Assembly (NCBI GenBank): GCA_949317995.1
Contig: OX439038.1
Location: 35,469,113 to 35,533,112, forward strand
DNA: 64,000 nucleotides
From: Acholoe squamosa
Taxonomy: Eukaryota > Annelida > Polychaeta > Phyllodocida > Polynoidae
Reading direction: 5' to 3'
A program made the translations under genes and the position numbers. The notes beneath the pieces were generated by a model that saw nothing but the letters and a program-made list of their open reading frames with translations, had not been told where the DNA came from and did not search any database. Positions 19,540-31,544 of this stretch are shown here, one piece after another (positions within the stretch are counted from its first letter, which is position 1; every line of letters starts with the position of its first letter).

Positions 19540-20023
19540 TTACTTCTAAAACCATTGGGGAAAGGTGGAGAATACATTTTGACCACTTTGACCCCTCTAC
19601 AAGGAAGAAATCGAACATTGAAAACCACGACGGGTGGAAGCCACGAGGGCAGCCCAACGCCATAGACAGCAACATGTGGGAACATCGTGGGTGAGGACCA
19701 TGCTTGTTTGACTCATGTCTTTTTGTCTAAAATCAATAATCGGAAGTCGACACTAAGCCCAAAGGGAAAGAGAAAATCATTTTGATCACTGGGACCCTTT
19801 GGTAGAGACGTTAGAGTGCTGTGGGATATCTTGAAGATCGGCCACGGACATTGAAAAAAAAACAAGAACGACACACCGCACAACGCCACTCATTATTGCC
19901 CACTCAACACGAGGTTTGGACGACGCCGGGGACCGATTGCAGGGGAGCCCGGGCCGAGGAAAACTTGACGATGTTTGCTTGCAACGACGAGACTGCAACG
20001 CCAGCCTGATACGGAGGTCAGGG
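19540..20023 (+). other. Gypsy-B leader, first part
   Basis: Non-coding or too decayed to read. GCTTGCAACGACGAG near 19977 recurs near 21389 on the far side of the inserted TIR element. Confidence 0.4.
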
Positions 20024-21341
20024 GTGCGTTGCATACGCAGTGAGAAAATATGTTCACTGGTGTGTCAGTGAGGGTTTTTGTTTGTCAGGGTTTTCTCTTG
20101 CACCAAAGTTCCTGTTGCATAGATCCCAATTCTCACTCTTGCAAGGGTTTTTGGCTTTGGGGGGACACTGTCCAACAAAAGGTTAACATGCACATCAGTA
20201 TATCTTTATGGATATGGTGTTTACTGTAATTTTTACATGTACACTGCATTGCTACACTGTAAATCTATCTTTTCATGAAACTTTAAGGGGATTGAATGGA
20301 CTTCAAGCAAACTACAGCTGAAATAAATTATTTCTCACATAAAACCCTCACTGCTGTGAGGTTTTATGTGAGAATTTTTCATGTGAGAATTTTTCATCCT
20401 GGCACAAGTGTGACAAGATTTTCTCACTAAACGGTCTTTTCTAGGATCAGCCTTGACCCTGTCCTAGCCACATGTAAGGTTCAGCCTTTGGCTCTTGCTT
20501 GTTGAATAATTGACATTATGCCCATAATTTCTTCAATGATAGTTTACTGAGGGGCAAGTAATGCACATAAGGATCAATTATGGTGAAATACATAAAATTG
20601 GTGTAGATGATGGGTTTAGTTATTCATAGATAAACATAGATTTATAGGAAAAACAGGTAATAAAGAAATCTGTGTAATTATGTAAATAGGCTAATTTGGT
20701 TGGATATGTGAAATTATGGTCCATAAAGGTTAATTAGGGCCATCTTAAACCAGAACCAGTGAAATAGCCAACAAGGAATAATCAACTCAAATGAGTTATA
20801 TTAATAAGCCTATAAATCAGCTAAAATTATAAATGTACCTGAACCTTTTTTACAGCTGATCAGGTCAAAATGCATAATGACCAGTAATAATTACTGAAAG
20901 TTTGCAAAATAGGTTAATTAGGACACAGAGAAGGTAATTTTTATTAACCGAGGTAAACAATAGATGAACCTGGCACCCAGGACCTGGCATTGATCAAAAC
21001 TAATTAGGTCAAACGAGCATGAAGTTGGTCAGATAGTAATTTGGTCAAATGAGTCTCATCACAGGTAAACAGGGTTATCCAGGTAAAAATGGAATGGCTG
21101 ATTTTTTTAAATTAAAGAATAATTTGATTAAACGATGTACCGTATTCATAATGGCAAAGGGGAAAAGTCCTTAAGAAATTTCCTAACATTAGTGAAGAGT
21201 TTTCCTCACATTGGTGAGGGTTTTACTGAGAATCCTCACAAAAGTGTTTTTGGGTGTGAGACAATCATATGCAACAGAAAACCCCAAAAATCCTCATAAA
21301 TGACTGTGACAGAAATTTCTCACTGCTTATGCAACGCCCCA
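20024..21341. mobile_element. 1.3-kb TIR element with GGGGCGTTGCATAAGC ends
   Basis: Left end GGGGTGCGTTGCATACGCAG and right end (complement) GGGGCGTTGCATAAGCAG are inverted repeats continuing into TGAGAAA. The interior carries a hairpin (CTCACATAAAACCCTCACTG near 20335) and no coding region. It interrupts the Gypsy-B leader. Confidence 0.75.
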
Positions 21342-22120
21342 GTGAACGACACAACGACGACTGGTGAGTTGACGACATTTGCTTGCAACGACGAGGAGGA
21401 CGGGTGACGAGCACCTTTCCTGATGGTCTGTTTGAGGTGTAGATGACGGATTCTACCCCTAAAATACCGAAGACTACATTCAGGACACTGTACACAAGGT
21501 GGGGGATGGGTTTCTGACCACTGTGAGTGTATAGTACAGTATATGAAAGTCAGATGTTTATTCTGCTGCTGGAGATGTGGATTTGACCAGTAGTAGATCT
21601 ACAAGTGTGTTTACAGTTTGTGTGTAGTTGTTTGTGCTGCACCTGGAAACTGAAACTGACTGTGCTTTTGTTGACATTGTGTGAAAGTGAAACTTAGACA
21701 CTGTGCTAGTCTGTGGGAATGACCTGCATTCCAGGCTGGAGTCTAATCTGGGTCAGCCAGCTATTTCAAGTCTACAGTGCTGTGTGTATTCAAGACCTGT
21801 GAGTATGAACTGCCACTCTGCCTATGAACTGTGAACTGTATTAGAGACTGAATACCACAAACATTGAACTTTAGGAAACTAAATATATAAACCATACTAT
21901 ATTTAAACCATTGACTCACTGTGCCTAGGTCTATTGTGGTACTGTTTATTGTGATTTACTACTGTGTATTTTGCAAATAACTGTGTATTCTATTTCAGTG
22001 ACTCTGATTTATAGGCCTAGGTGTGCGACACATTGAGATTTAGTTTATGTGATATATAGTATAAATATTGCAGTGTTCCTACAGTGTGTGATTTTTGTGT
22101 GGTGGACTACAGTTCTCATC
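21342..22120 (+). other. Gypsy-B leader, second part
   Basis: T/G-rich sequence up to the gag ATG at 22121; no gene recognised. Confidence 0.4.
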
Positions 22121-22999
22121 ATGGCAGAATTTATGGACATTAGAGGCATGAAACCATTTGATGTGTCAGGGGATGCATCCACAGTATCTCTAAGGTGGCA
22201 GGCTTACATAGAGGAATTTAATGCATACGCAGACAGCAGAGGACTGGGATTCCCCCTCAGTGAACCACGTCTGAGTGATCAAAGGCCGTGGTTTGTCTGG
22301 CCCTGCCTATGGGACCAGGCAAATAAAAGAACACTTGCTATCCTTCGAAAAGAGTAGGGGAATGAAGCCCCGGTAGCGGTTTTCCCCCTCACCCCTCCTC
22401 ATAGATGCGGTCATTCATCTCATAGATTCGGTCATTCATAGATTCGGTCACTGCTGTGTCGGGCAAGAGCATATAAATACCTGTCCAAAAAGAAAAGAAA
22501 GGACTTAATGTCCGAGAAACCTTGAATGTCTGAGTTCCTCGATGGCCCCCGGACGTAAAACTAAACAAACAAACAAACAAAGACTGTTTATTGAAGCTGA
22601 TAAGGATGACAATAAGGCCCAGAGGAAAGCCCTACTAGTGTATACTGCTGGTGCTGAGGTGAGAGAAATCTTTGCTTCACTACCCAACACTGGGGATGCA
22701 AAGGGCTGGGCAGAGGCTGTTGCTGCCTTGAAAACTCACTTTGTTGTACCGACCAACAAGACCTACGAGAGACATATATATAGAAAGGCTAAGAGGGAGG
22801 ACAATGAATCAGGGAGGACAACTGTGGGTATAAGGATCACCAAGCTGGGGATGATAATTGTCCGGCCAAGCATAAACAGTGTAGAAAGTGCAAGGCCAAG
22901 GGTCATTTTGAGGCTAAATGTCCCAAGTCCAGTGGTAAGGAAGGTGACAGAGGTAAGCCCCATGGTAAGAAAGGTTCCAAAAAGGGTAAGGTCCACCAG
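22121..22999 (+). pseudogene. gag: Gypsy-B gag remnant
   Basis: Starts at ATG 22121 with a matrix/capsid-like segment up to 22240, where a SINE is inserted; gag sequence resumes at 22584 in another frame (helical Lys/Glu-rich segment), then decays near 22800. A CCHC zinc knuckle (CRKCKAKGHFEAKC, 22880-22921) lies in the same frame as the protease that follows, and is followed by a Lys/Gly-rich basic tail. Nucleocapsid and protease may therefore have been one frame. Confidence 0.75.
22241..22583 (+). mobile_element. SINE-like insertion with (AAAC)n tail
   Basis: Interrupts gag between codons that are contiguous in the reading frame. Internal CACTGCTGTGTCGGGCAAG and AAAGGACTTAATGT recur at 43701-43733 and 44432-44445. 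Ends ACGTAAAACTAAACAAACAA. A clean target duplication was not found. Confidence 0.65.
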
Positions 23000-23755
23000 G
23001 TGGTGGAAGAGGAGCCTGACAATTATAACTTCTGTGTAAATGTAGCAAAACCAAAAGGTGACATGATCTCTGTAAATGTCGGAGGTGTATCTATTGATTT
23101 TGTCATTGATTCTGGAAGTGATTGTAACTTCATTGACTGGAAAATGTGGGAACAGTGTAAGAAACAGAAAATTTTGTGTAAGTCCAAGCCCACAAAGAAG
23201 AAACTGTTCACGTATACATCGAGTGAACCGTTAGAGGTCGCAGGTACTTTTATCGCTAAAGAATATGTGGGGGACCACAATGTAGAAGCGGAATACGTAG
23301 TCGTTGAAAGTGACGGGGTACCACTTCTGGGAAGAGAATCTTCAGAGAAATTGGGTCTTCTGAAAATTGAGGTAGGGGTAAATAAAGTTGAAAGTCTGGG
23401 GGATGTAAAGGACCTCAGGAAAAGGGTCAGAGAGGAGAATAGTGATGTTCTAAAAGGCCTCGGTAAGTGGAAAGGCGACCCAATCAGCTTAACTGTAGAC
23501 CCTACTGTAAAACCTGTAGTTCAGCCTTTGAGACGTACGCCGTTCGGTTTGCGAAAAAAGGTTGAAGACAAAATTCAGAGCCTCATTGAGCAAGATATCA
23601 TTGAGCCCGTCGAAGAAGCTACCCGTTGGGTTAGTCCCGTCGTAATAGCGACGAAGCCTGATGGCGACATTAGGCTATGCGTAGACATGCGACGCGTAAA
23701 TGATGCCGTACTTAGGGAACGACAACCCATTCCTACAAGATATGACAGAGAGTAG
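23000..23755 (+). pseudogene. pol: Gypsy-B protease and start of reverse transcriptase
   Basis: 251 codons. Aspartic protease active site FVIDSGSDCNF (DSG instead of DTG), a flap-like Gly-rich part and the LLG motif; then the RT fingers (SPVVIATKPDGDIRLCVDMR). The frame ends within RT at 23755; the next RT motif continues in another frame from about 23735, so this is a frameshift. Confidence 0.85.
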
Positions 23756-24475
23756 AGTATTCTCTAAGATTGATCTAAAGTGGGGGTACCATCAGATTGT
23801 GCTAGACGAAGAATCGAGGGACCTGACTACGTTCATAACCCATACCGGTTTGTACCGATACAAACGTATGCCGTTTGGTATAAACACCGCATTGTTAGGA
23901 ATGTCCTGCGAGGAATTCCAGGGGTGGTCAACATTTCTGATGACTCAATTGTACACACTGTTGACGTAGCAACGCACTACGAGACATTGACAAAGATTTT
24001 CGGTAGACTGAGAGAACATGGACTGACCGCTAACCCTGACAAGACTGAACTGTTCGTGACTGAAATGACATTCATGGGACATAGACTGACCCAGACTGGA
24101 ATGCATCCAGCAAAGGAAAAGGTGAAAGCCATTTTGGAGGCAAGCGAGCCAGAGACGGTAACAGAGGTAAGAAGTTTTCTTGGCTTAGTTAATTTCAGTG
24201 CTAGATATATACCGGATCTCGCCTCGACCGCAGTACAACGAGCCTTTTGTCTTTGGTCCCGAACAGGTCAAATCGTTCGAGAAGCTGAAGAAGCTGCTGG
24301 CAAGCTCCGAGACCCTTGGCTACTATGACGTAAATGCCAAAACTATTGTTATTGCAGATGCGAGTCCAGTAGGGTTAGGTGCCGTGCTGGTGCTGGTCCA
24401 AGGGAAGGAGAAGAGAGTTATTAGGTATGCCAGTCGAGCGTTAACTGACGTTGAGAAGGGACTCTCAGACAGAGA
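23735..24475 (+). pseudogene. pol: Gypsy-B reverse transcriptase and RNase H start, three frames
   Basis: SKIDLKWGYHQI (motif A region), then a small deletion after the MPFGINTA motif, then ISDDSIV, the catalytic box with SDD as in some metazoan Gypsy lineages instead of YLDD. The palm and thumb follow to about 24230. RNase H begins near 24250 in another frame with IADASPVGLGAVL. At least three frame changes; not functional. Confidence 0.85.
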
Positions 24476-25614
24476 AGGAAGCATTGGCTCTAGTGTGGGC
24501 ATGCGAGACGTTTCATCCATACATCTATGGATTGGAGTTTGAGGTCCACACTGACCATAAGCCACTTGAGGTAATCTACTCACCAAAGTCTAAGCCATGT
24601 GCTCGTATTGAGCGATGGGTGCTTCGAATGCAGGCTTATAAGTTTAAGGTAGTGTACATACCGGGCAAAACTAATATAGCCGACCCACTGTCAAGATTGC
24701 TTGCTCACAAGACTCAGCGACAAACTGAGAAGCACAATGAGACAGAGAGCTATGTACGCTTCGTAGCGGTGAATGCCACACCCAAAGCCATGACTACTAG
24801 AGAAGTAGAGAGAGAGTCCGCTGAGGACGAAGAACTGAGCGATGTTTGGAAATGCATCGACTCCGGCAAATGGGACGACTGCCCAAATAAGATATATGCG
24901 GCAGTATGTTCGGAGCTTTGTGCCATTGGGTATGTAGTACTGAGAGGTACTCGACTAGTGATACCCAAGAAGCTACGACCAAGAGTGCTAGCCTTAGCAC
25001 ATGAAGGACATCTTGGGATAGTAGGTACTAAACAGAACCTACGGACTAAGGTCTGGTGGCCAAATATGGAGAAAGAGGCAGAAAAGTACTGCCGAGCATG
25101 CCACGGGTGTCAAATCACTAGTAAACCAGACCCGCCTGAACCAATCAGGACGACAACGCTGCCAGCTGGTCCATGGCAGGACCTAGCGGTAGATTTCTTG
25201 GGACCACTCCCAAGTGGAGAATCTATTCTAGTGGTAGTAGACTACTATAGTCGGTTCATTGAGTATAAAATCATGAAATCAACCACTGCGAAGGAGACCA
25301 AAGAAGCTATGGAATGGATATTTGGAACACATGGTTTCCCAGAGACATTGTTCTCTGACAACGGACCGCAGTTTATTTCTGAAACATTTGCAGATTTTAT
25401 GGATGAATCTGGTATCAAACACCATAGAGTAATGCCTAAATGGCCACAAGTGAATGGTGAGGTCGAAAGACAAAACCACTCTATTGAGAAGCGGATGCGT
25501 ATCGCCCATGCTACGGTGAAAGACTGGAAGAAGGAAGTATTTAGATACGTTAGCGCCTATCGCGCTATCCCACACGCAACAACTGGGAAAAGCCTGCAGG
25601 AAAATAAGAACTAA
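24451..25614 (+). pseudogene. pol: Gypsy-B RNase H end and integrase
   Basis: 387 open codons. RNase H: QTEKEALALVWA (Glu) and HTDHKPLE (Asp). Integrase: HHCC zinc-binding region (HEGHLGI and CRACHGC), core Asp in AVDFLGP, Asp in SDNGPQF, Glu in NGEVERQN. Ends early in QENKN; the tail continues at 25682-25957 in another frame. The catalytic residues are kept although the element is broken. Confidence 0.88.
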
Positions 25615-25681
25615 GATTCCTGAACTGAGATAGGATGTAGTTGACTTAGAAACTCGCGACTGAGACGCTGAAAAAAAGGGC

Positions 25682-25957
25682 TTGTCGAAAATGCAAGCAG
25701 ACAGAAGACGCAACGCGACTATGTCAGACGTTGGCTTGGGGGATAGTGTTCTACTTAAAAGGGACAGGGTCGAAAACAAATTGCAAACGCCGTTTATTCC
25801 CAAACCGTACACAGTAGTGTCAAAGGCTGGTAGCCAGGTAACAGTAGAAAGTCCCGAAGGGGCAAGGTATAAGAGAAACAGCTCTCAGGTTAAGAGATAT
25901 ATACCTAGTGAGGTTATTGAAGGTGAACCATCAGGTGATGTGCCGAAGTCGAGGTAG
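25682..25957 (+). pseudogene. pol: Gypsy-B integrase C-terminal part
   Basis: 91 codons with GDSVLLKRDRVENKL and a beta-rich module, as in the C-terminal part of Gypsy integrases. Separated from the core by a short gap with stops. No AT-hook seen. Confidence 0.7.
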
Positions 25958-26138
25958 AGTCAACCCCGATAAAGACAAGACCAACACGTACTAAATTTGT
26001 GCCAAAGAAATTTGACGGTTTTGTTATGTCATAAAGTATAACGAGTACCATTCTTTGTAACCTCAGAACATTTATCAAAGCATGATTGTCATATCATAAA
26101 ACTGTAACTTGAGAACTTTGAAAAAAAAAGAAAAGTGA

Positions 26139-26292
26139 TGTCGTATCCGTGTTATCCGGCGGAACTCTCTAGTATTGATGTGTCGTAAAAAATAAAGTAC
26201 TTCCGGTTCAAGCAATGGCGTCGTTTGGTTCGTCTGTTAATTACAATTTATAATCTACCTCCATCTGAGCTCCATACCCGGCAGATGTGACA
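26139..26292 (+). repeat. 3' LTR of Gypsy-B
   Basis: 154 bp from TGTCGTATCC to GATGTGACA, preceded by the purine run AAAAAAAAAGAAAAG. Its last 120 bp match the 5' LTR; its first 44 bp match 9797-9840 instead. A recombination or deletion at a repeated TATTGATGT word would explain the short length. Confidence 0.85.
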
Positions 26293-26468
26293 AGTTTTAA
26301 CTTTGTTCACGTAATGAACGTATAGTCTATGGGGACTGTAGTACCGGTAGTAAATGTGGATGTGACTTAGAAAATTATGCATGAAATCGGGGGTTTAGTC
26401 ATAATTTTAAGAAAAATTGTGAGTACACGGTAAAGGTAGGGTATTTGTCAGCCAAGATTTTTTTACAT

Positions 26469-26801
26469 TAAGTAGTGATCATTTTTTAACAACAGGGGGG
26501 GCTGGTGGGTTTGAGGGGGGTGTCAGAATTTGTTCAACCCCTTGACCGGGGGGGTTAGAATTTTTTCAACACCTCTGATGGAGGGGGTCAAAATAATTTC
26601 ACCTGTTTTCAGTGGAAAACCCTGCACGTTACTTTAGGCTAAAAGGGGATGTTCGCACACGATTTTTGTCCCTTATCATAAGGCTTATGGGAGGGTCGAA
26701 AAAAATTTACCACCTCGAGAGGGGGGGTCGAATTTTTTTCGCGCGTCTGCGCGCAAACCCACCAGCTCTCCCCCCTGTTGTTAAAAAATGATCACTCCCT
26801 T
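26469..26801. mobile_element. Poly-G TIR element, GATCATTTTTTAACAAC type
   Basis: Inverted ends TAGTGATCATTTTTTAACAA and its complement; interior of G7-G8 blocks, TTTTTTC and the central CACCTGTTTTCAGTGGAAAA. 26293-26468 holds nothing recognised. Confidence 0.8.
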
Positions 26802-27065
26802 ACTAGCCTTAGAAAAGATCAAGGGGTTAATTATTCATAGCTGTTTTCAAACTGTGACTATCTTACTCATACCACTTTTTATATACCGGTATATAGAGAT
26901 ATAGCAAGGTGGTCAGGTCTATCGATCATGGCCTCTCTGTGTCTTGCTCTCCAAGCTCGGACTCGAGTCGGAGTGCAGCTGAACCGGCTGAACAAGTGGG
27001 ACAGAATCAGACTGAGTAGTGGCATTACTGTATGCGCCCCATGCCCCCAGCTTTGCACCAGTAAT

Positions 27066-27309
27066 AAGGGAGTGGTCATTATTTATCAACGGGGGGGTGG
27101 TGGGTTTTCGCGCGGACACGAGAAAATTTTTTACACCCCCCTCAACGGCAGTCAAAATTTTTTGCGCCCCCCGCGCCGGAGGCGCGGAGAGTTTTCGCGC
27201 CCCTCTTTGATCTATTTTTTTAGCCCCCCCCTCGGGAGGGGTCTGAAAATTTTACGTCCCCCCCTCAAACCCACCCTCCCCCCTGTTGATAAATAATGAC
27301 CACTCCCTA
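27066..27309. mobile_element. Poly-G TIR element, GGTCATTATTTATCAAC type
   Basis: AAGGGAGTGGTCATTATTTA start and the inverted end, G-rich start and C-rich end. 26802-27065 and 27310-27600 hold no gene that I can support. Confidence 0.8.
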
Positions 27310-27599
27310 AGAGAAGAGTGTATATAATAATGAGATTTATTACAATTGGAGTCATAAGTACATACAGTGTTAAAAGAGAATTATATGTGGTAATAAAAGA
27401 GAGATGTACTTATGCGATGAGGTTTGAGAACTAAGGTGTATTATTATGAAATACATACATTAAAATATCACAGAGTTATTATAGAGGTTATAACATTGGA
27501 TAAACCAGGTAAGATAAATAAATATAAATACAGGCCAAAACCCAATAGTGCATAGTGTTATTTGTTTTGCATGGCCCGAATTAGGGCAAGGTTGACCTT

Positions 27600-28015
27600 G
27601 ATCCTATCGGCATGTGTGATATAGGTTTTTTAGGTGCCTGACGTCCAGCCACCGAAGTGCTGGACCCCCGGGGGGGCACTTCAATTTTTTTTGATACAGG
27701 TGTGTGGCTGAACCCACGACAACCCTTACCCTTGCTAGGGCACTCGTTCGCGGGTTTTTTCTTCAAAAGCCTACCTTTGCTAGGGCACTTTTGACTCAAT
27801 AATCTTAGATTTGTTTCAAAATGTCGTAAGTTTACACTAATTGGAGAGAAAATTGAATTTGGTTTATTGCTATTTTCATGAAAACTGTGCTTATGTCCAA
27901 GAAAATTTCGAATTTCAAAATTTCCTGCGTAAATCGGGGTATTTTGCTGAAAGTTGACCCTTGCTAGGGACTTTTGCTCAATAGTAGACCCTTGCTAGGG
28001 ACATTTGTGGCTTGC
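27600..28015. repeat. Degenerate CCTTGCTAGGGCACTTTTG repeat region
   Basis: CTTGCTAGGG or a close variant occurs at least four times (near 27731, 27776, 27960, 27992) in otherwise AT-rich sequence. Confidence 0.45.
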
Positions 28016-28319
28016 CAGCCGCACATATGTGTATACCTTACATAGAGAGTGCCCCCCCCCCCCGGGGCTGGACCTCTAGGCAAGTGGCAGCAGGGCCGAT
28101 GGTCAGCTTTCTGTGTCTCTGAAGGACACAGCAGCAGCTCATTATGTAGTCTCCTTGAAGGATACAACCAACTGACCAATCAGGAGCCGGCTTCTGCTGC
28201 AGCAGCTGCACAGCCGCATAAGACCAAGATGCTAAACTTTGTGATACCCATTCAATGCATAAATGCACTGATCTTTCCAAGGTAAAACTTAAAGCAGTAT
28301 CTGTTCTTTGAAATAGTTA

Positions 28320-29090
28320 CAAACAAGGCTCCGGATACAAGCAGACTATTGCATCTTTGAAGGACACAAGCAAACCACTGCATCCTTGAAGGATACAAGT
28401 AGGCCAGTGTGTCCTCCAAGGACACAAGCAGCCCACTGCATCCTTGAAGGCTATAAGCAGCCCACTGTAACCTTGAAGGATACAAGCAGACCACTGCTTC
28501 CTTGAAGGACACAAGTAGACCACTGCGTCCTTGAAGGATACGAGTAGGCCAGTGTGTCCTCCAAGGACACAAGCAGCCCACTGCATCCTTGAAGGCTATA
28601 AGCAGCCCACTGTGTCCTTGAAGGATACAAGCAGACCACTGCATCCTTGAAGGAAACAAGTAGATCACTGTGTTCTTACCGGATACAAGGAGACTATTGT
28701 GTCCTTGAAGGACACAAGAAGAACACTGTGTCCTTGAAGGACACAAGAAGAACAATTTGTCCTTGAGGGATACAAGCAGAACACTGTGCCCTTGAAGGAT
28801 ACAAGCAGAACACTGTGTCCTTGAGGGATACAAGCAGAACACTGTGTCCTTGAAGGAGACAAGCAGAACACTGTGTCCTTGAAGGAGACAAGCAGAACAC
28901 TGTCTTTGAAGTACACAAGCAGAACACTGTGTCCTTGAGGGATACGAGCAGAACAATGTGTGCTTGAAGGAGACAAGCAGAACACTGTCTTTGAAGTAGA
29001 CAAGCAGAACACTGTGTCCTTGAGGGATACAAGCAGAACACTGTGTCCTTGAGGGATACAACCAGACCATTGTGTCCGTAAAGGATACAT
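28320..29090 (-). repeat. 29-bp minisatellite, array 1
   Basis: About 26 tandem units of the type GTGTCCTTGAAGGACACAAG + CAGAACACT. Each unit has a near-palindromic core (GTGTCCTT G AAGGACAC). Because 29 is not a multiple of 3 and the minus-strand unit has no stop in any frame, all three minus frames stay open for long stretches; I do not read this as a gene. Confidence 0.9.
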
Positions 29091-29106
29091 TTAAATGCGA
29101 GTAATC

Positions 29107-29205
29107 GACAATTTTCTAGGGACATGTACATGTGGATCAACACGGTTAAAGGTACACCCTCGAGGGGGTGCGCTGGCGTACCTTTTACCGTGTTGACCCA
29201 CAGAT
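29107..29205. repeat. Short hairpin around ACACGGTTAAAGGTAC
   Basis: GATCAACACGGTTAAAGGTAC pairs imperfectly with GTACCTTTTACCGTGTTGA; the centre is CCTCGAGGGGGTG. It lies between the two minisatellite arrays. Confidence 0.65.
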
Positions 29206-29584
29206 GTTCTGTTACGGATGTTCTGAGGGCAATTGAACAAAATTTGAGACCAAAATTTGTGATAACCAGAATCGCGAACAACCGCGCGTCAATGACATCC
29301 CTAGGATTAGTGCATATTTACACTGCACAAAACATGCCAAAGACATTGTCAGTAACCACTGACTTTTCAACATCGAACCTCGCTATACTTCTCAGGGGCA
29401 GACATTAACACTGGCCCAGTGGCCAATGGCCAGTAGTTTGGGCTGCAGGCCAGTGATTTTTCCTAAAAATCCTTTGAAACTGGCCATTTGGCCAGTAGAA
29501 TATTTGAAAATCCATTGCTATATACTAGACTGCTGGCCCGGGTGGCCAAAGGTCCAAAATGTTACGTATCTACCCCTGCTTTTA

Positions 29585-29895
29585 GAACACATGCTGCAGT
29601 GGTCTGCTTGTGTACTTCAAGGGCACAGTGGTCTGCTTGTATCCTTCAAGGATGCAGTGGTCTGATTGTGTCCTTGGAGGACACAGTGGGCTGCTTGTAT
29701 CCTTTAAGGACACAGTGGTCTACTTGTATGCTTCAAGGATGGAATGGTCTGATTGTGTCCTTGGAGGACACAGTGGGCTACTTGTGTCCTTCAAGGATGC
29801 AGGGGTCTGCTGCTGTCCTTGGAGGAGACAGTGGTCTGCTTGTATCCTTCAAGGATGCAGATGTCTGCTTGTATCCTTCAAGGACAGAGTGGCGG
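29585..29895 (+). repeat. 29-bp minisatellite, array 2 (inverted)
   Basis: About 10 units of the same repeat in the opposite orientation (CAGTGGTCTGCTTGTATCC...), 0.5 kb from array 1. 29400-29530 also repeats TGGCCAGTRGTTT-like words. Confidence 0.88.
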
Positions 29896-30007
29896 GATAA
29901 TTCCTGTCCCCCTTTTCTTTAAGCAGCGCGCTGGATTATTTGGTTAGAGTACTTCGAGGGGGTGACTTTTTTGCCGTCCCCCCAACCAACCGGCTCCCCT
30001 TTTGTTA

Positions 30008-30480
30008 GAGGGAGTGATCAATTTAGGATATGGATTTGTGCAGGGATGAAGAAGAAGTACATTGTGGGGTGACAGGAACCCTCGCACCCCATCCTAACCC
30101 ATAGTAATGCCAGGACTTTGCCGCTAAAAATAGGTAAAATAATTTTGCCTTCCCCCCTCCCCTCATAGGGTTCGAGAAATACCCGGTACTTGCCCACTCC
30201 TAGTCAAGGGGTAAAAAAAAAAATTTGCCCACCCACCTCCAATCTACCACCAAATGATCACTCCCTATTGAGCGGTTCTGAAATTTATTTGTAGGCCACC
30301 GTCCCCCCCCACCCCCTTTGCTAAAAAATGACCAATCCCACCCCCCTGCCTCAAAACCACCAGCCCTCTTGTTGATAATTAGTGACAACCCCCTATATAT
30401 ATACTTTTTCAGCCTCCCCCTCGAGAGGGTCCTGAAATTTTTACGCCCCCCCCCCGTTGATAAATAATGACCACTCCCTA
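30008..30480. mobile_element. Two degraded poly-G TIR elements
   Basis: 30008-30267 has GGGAGTGATCAATTT and AAATGATCACTCCCTA ends; about 30295-30480 keeps the right end GTTGATAAATAATGACCACT. Confidence 0.6.
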
Positions 30481-30574
30481 AATGCATAGATCTATCAAGG
30501 TTTTCATCAATCAGGGAGATCTCTATACTCAGGGCTCTCCATATTCATGATTCAATGTACCATACAAGTACACA

Positions 30575-30695
30575 GCTGTTGTGTCCTTGGGGGACACTAT
30601 AGGCTATCCCAACCCAATGTGTCAACAAAGAATTGTTGTTGTGTCCTTGAGGGACACAAGGCTAGCCCACCACACTGTGTCAACAAAGCTTTGAA
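30575..30695. repeat. Two copies of a 63-bp unit with the GTGTCCTTGRGGGACAC core
   Basis: GTTGTGTCCTTGGGGGACAC and TTGTGTCCTTGAGGGACACA, each followed by a TGTGTCAACAAAG word; the core resembles the 29-bp minisatellite unit. 30696-31540 holds no gene recognised. Confidence 0.6.
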
Positions 30696-31544
30696 TCCAG
30701 GATGATCATCCCTAGACACCATACAGGAGCATTTCAATTTCTTACTATTACTATTTTGCTCTGTCAAATTCTATTACAAAGTAAAATTCTACCTATGTAT
30801 TTAGAAATCAGTGTGTTTGTGCCAAGAGCACGACCGACGTTTCAGAATGGCTGTGTGGGTATAGCTAGTTCAGAGTATGAACGGTCTAACTAGGTCAAGT
30901 TGCAGATCTGCAGTGAAGGGCAATAAAAAATTATTTTTTACTGAGAATGGCTGAAATATTAAAATCTAGTTGACACATCCTCCCTAAAAATGAATATTTT
31001 GTGTGTCTTATATTTTTCCTTGCATGCTTTAGTCTAGAAAGTGGGCGGAGCCAATGTTGTTGTGCTTTGTTGTGGCCATGTGGTCACTGAATGATCTTCA
31101 CACTAGATGGCAGGGCATTTCATGGGGAGAGTTTCCCTACAGGTTCTGTCCTTAAACTAGTGAAAGGTTTGCTACAAATGGTAAAATGTAATTTATCTTA
31201 ATGTATACAAAACACAATAGCATCAGCACTCTTAACTCCAGTGGAATTATAAATACAATATGGCTACTAACAAATAAAGTAATATGTAAGGTGTTGCAGG
31301 ATGTAGTTCCACTGACTATTACACCTCTTTTTTGTTCACAGAAAATATATTTATACCCTAGCTCTGCTTGGGTCTGTTGCAACAGGAGATTTGCCTGTAG
31401 GTGGTATATAGGCCCAAAGGCTTGTCTGTGATTAGGCTTACAGGGCACAGAATCATGTGACCTACCCAGGATACTGGCCTCATAGATCAAGGAGACCCCT
31501 TAAGATTTTTTAAGAGGGAGAGTGTAGATCTACAGGTGTTAAAA

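Larger units (their letters stand above)
19405..26292 (+). mobile_element. Ty3/Gypsy LTR retrotransposon Gypsy-B (decayed)
   Basis: 5' LTR remnant, primer binding site, gag, pol and 3' LTR in order on the plus strand, with frameshifts and two later insertions (20024-21341 and 22241-22583). No intact gene remains. Confidence 0.85.

Noticed and set aside
26928-27296. 122-codon open frame as a host gene
   Set aside because: Its second half lies in a poly-G TIR element and the first half shows no recognisable domain.
28252-29281. Long Cys-rich open frames on the minus strand as a secreted repeat protein gene
   Set aside because: They are the 29-bp minisatellite read in each frame; the same peptide appears in all three frames and in the opposite array, with no start, splice or signal-peptide context.
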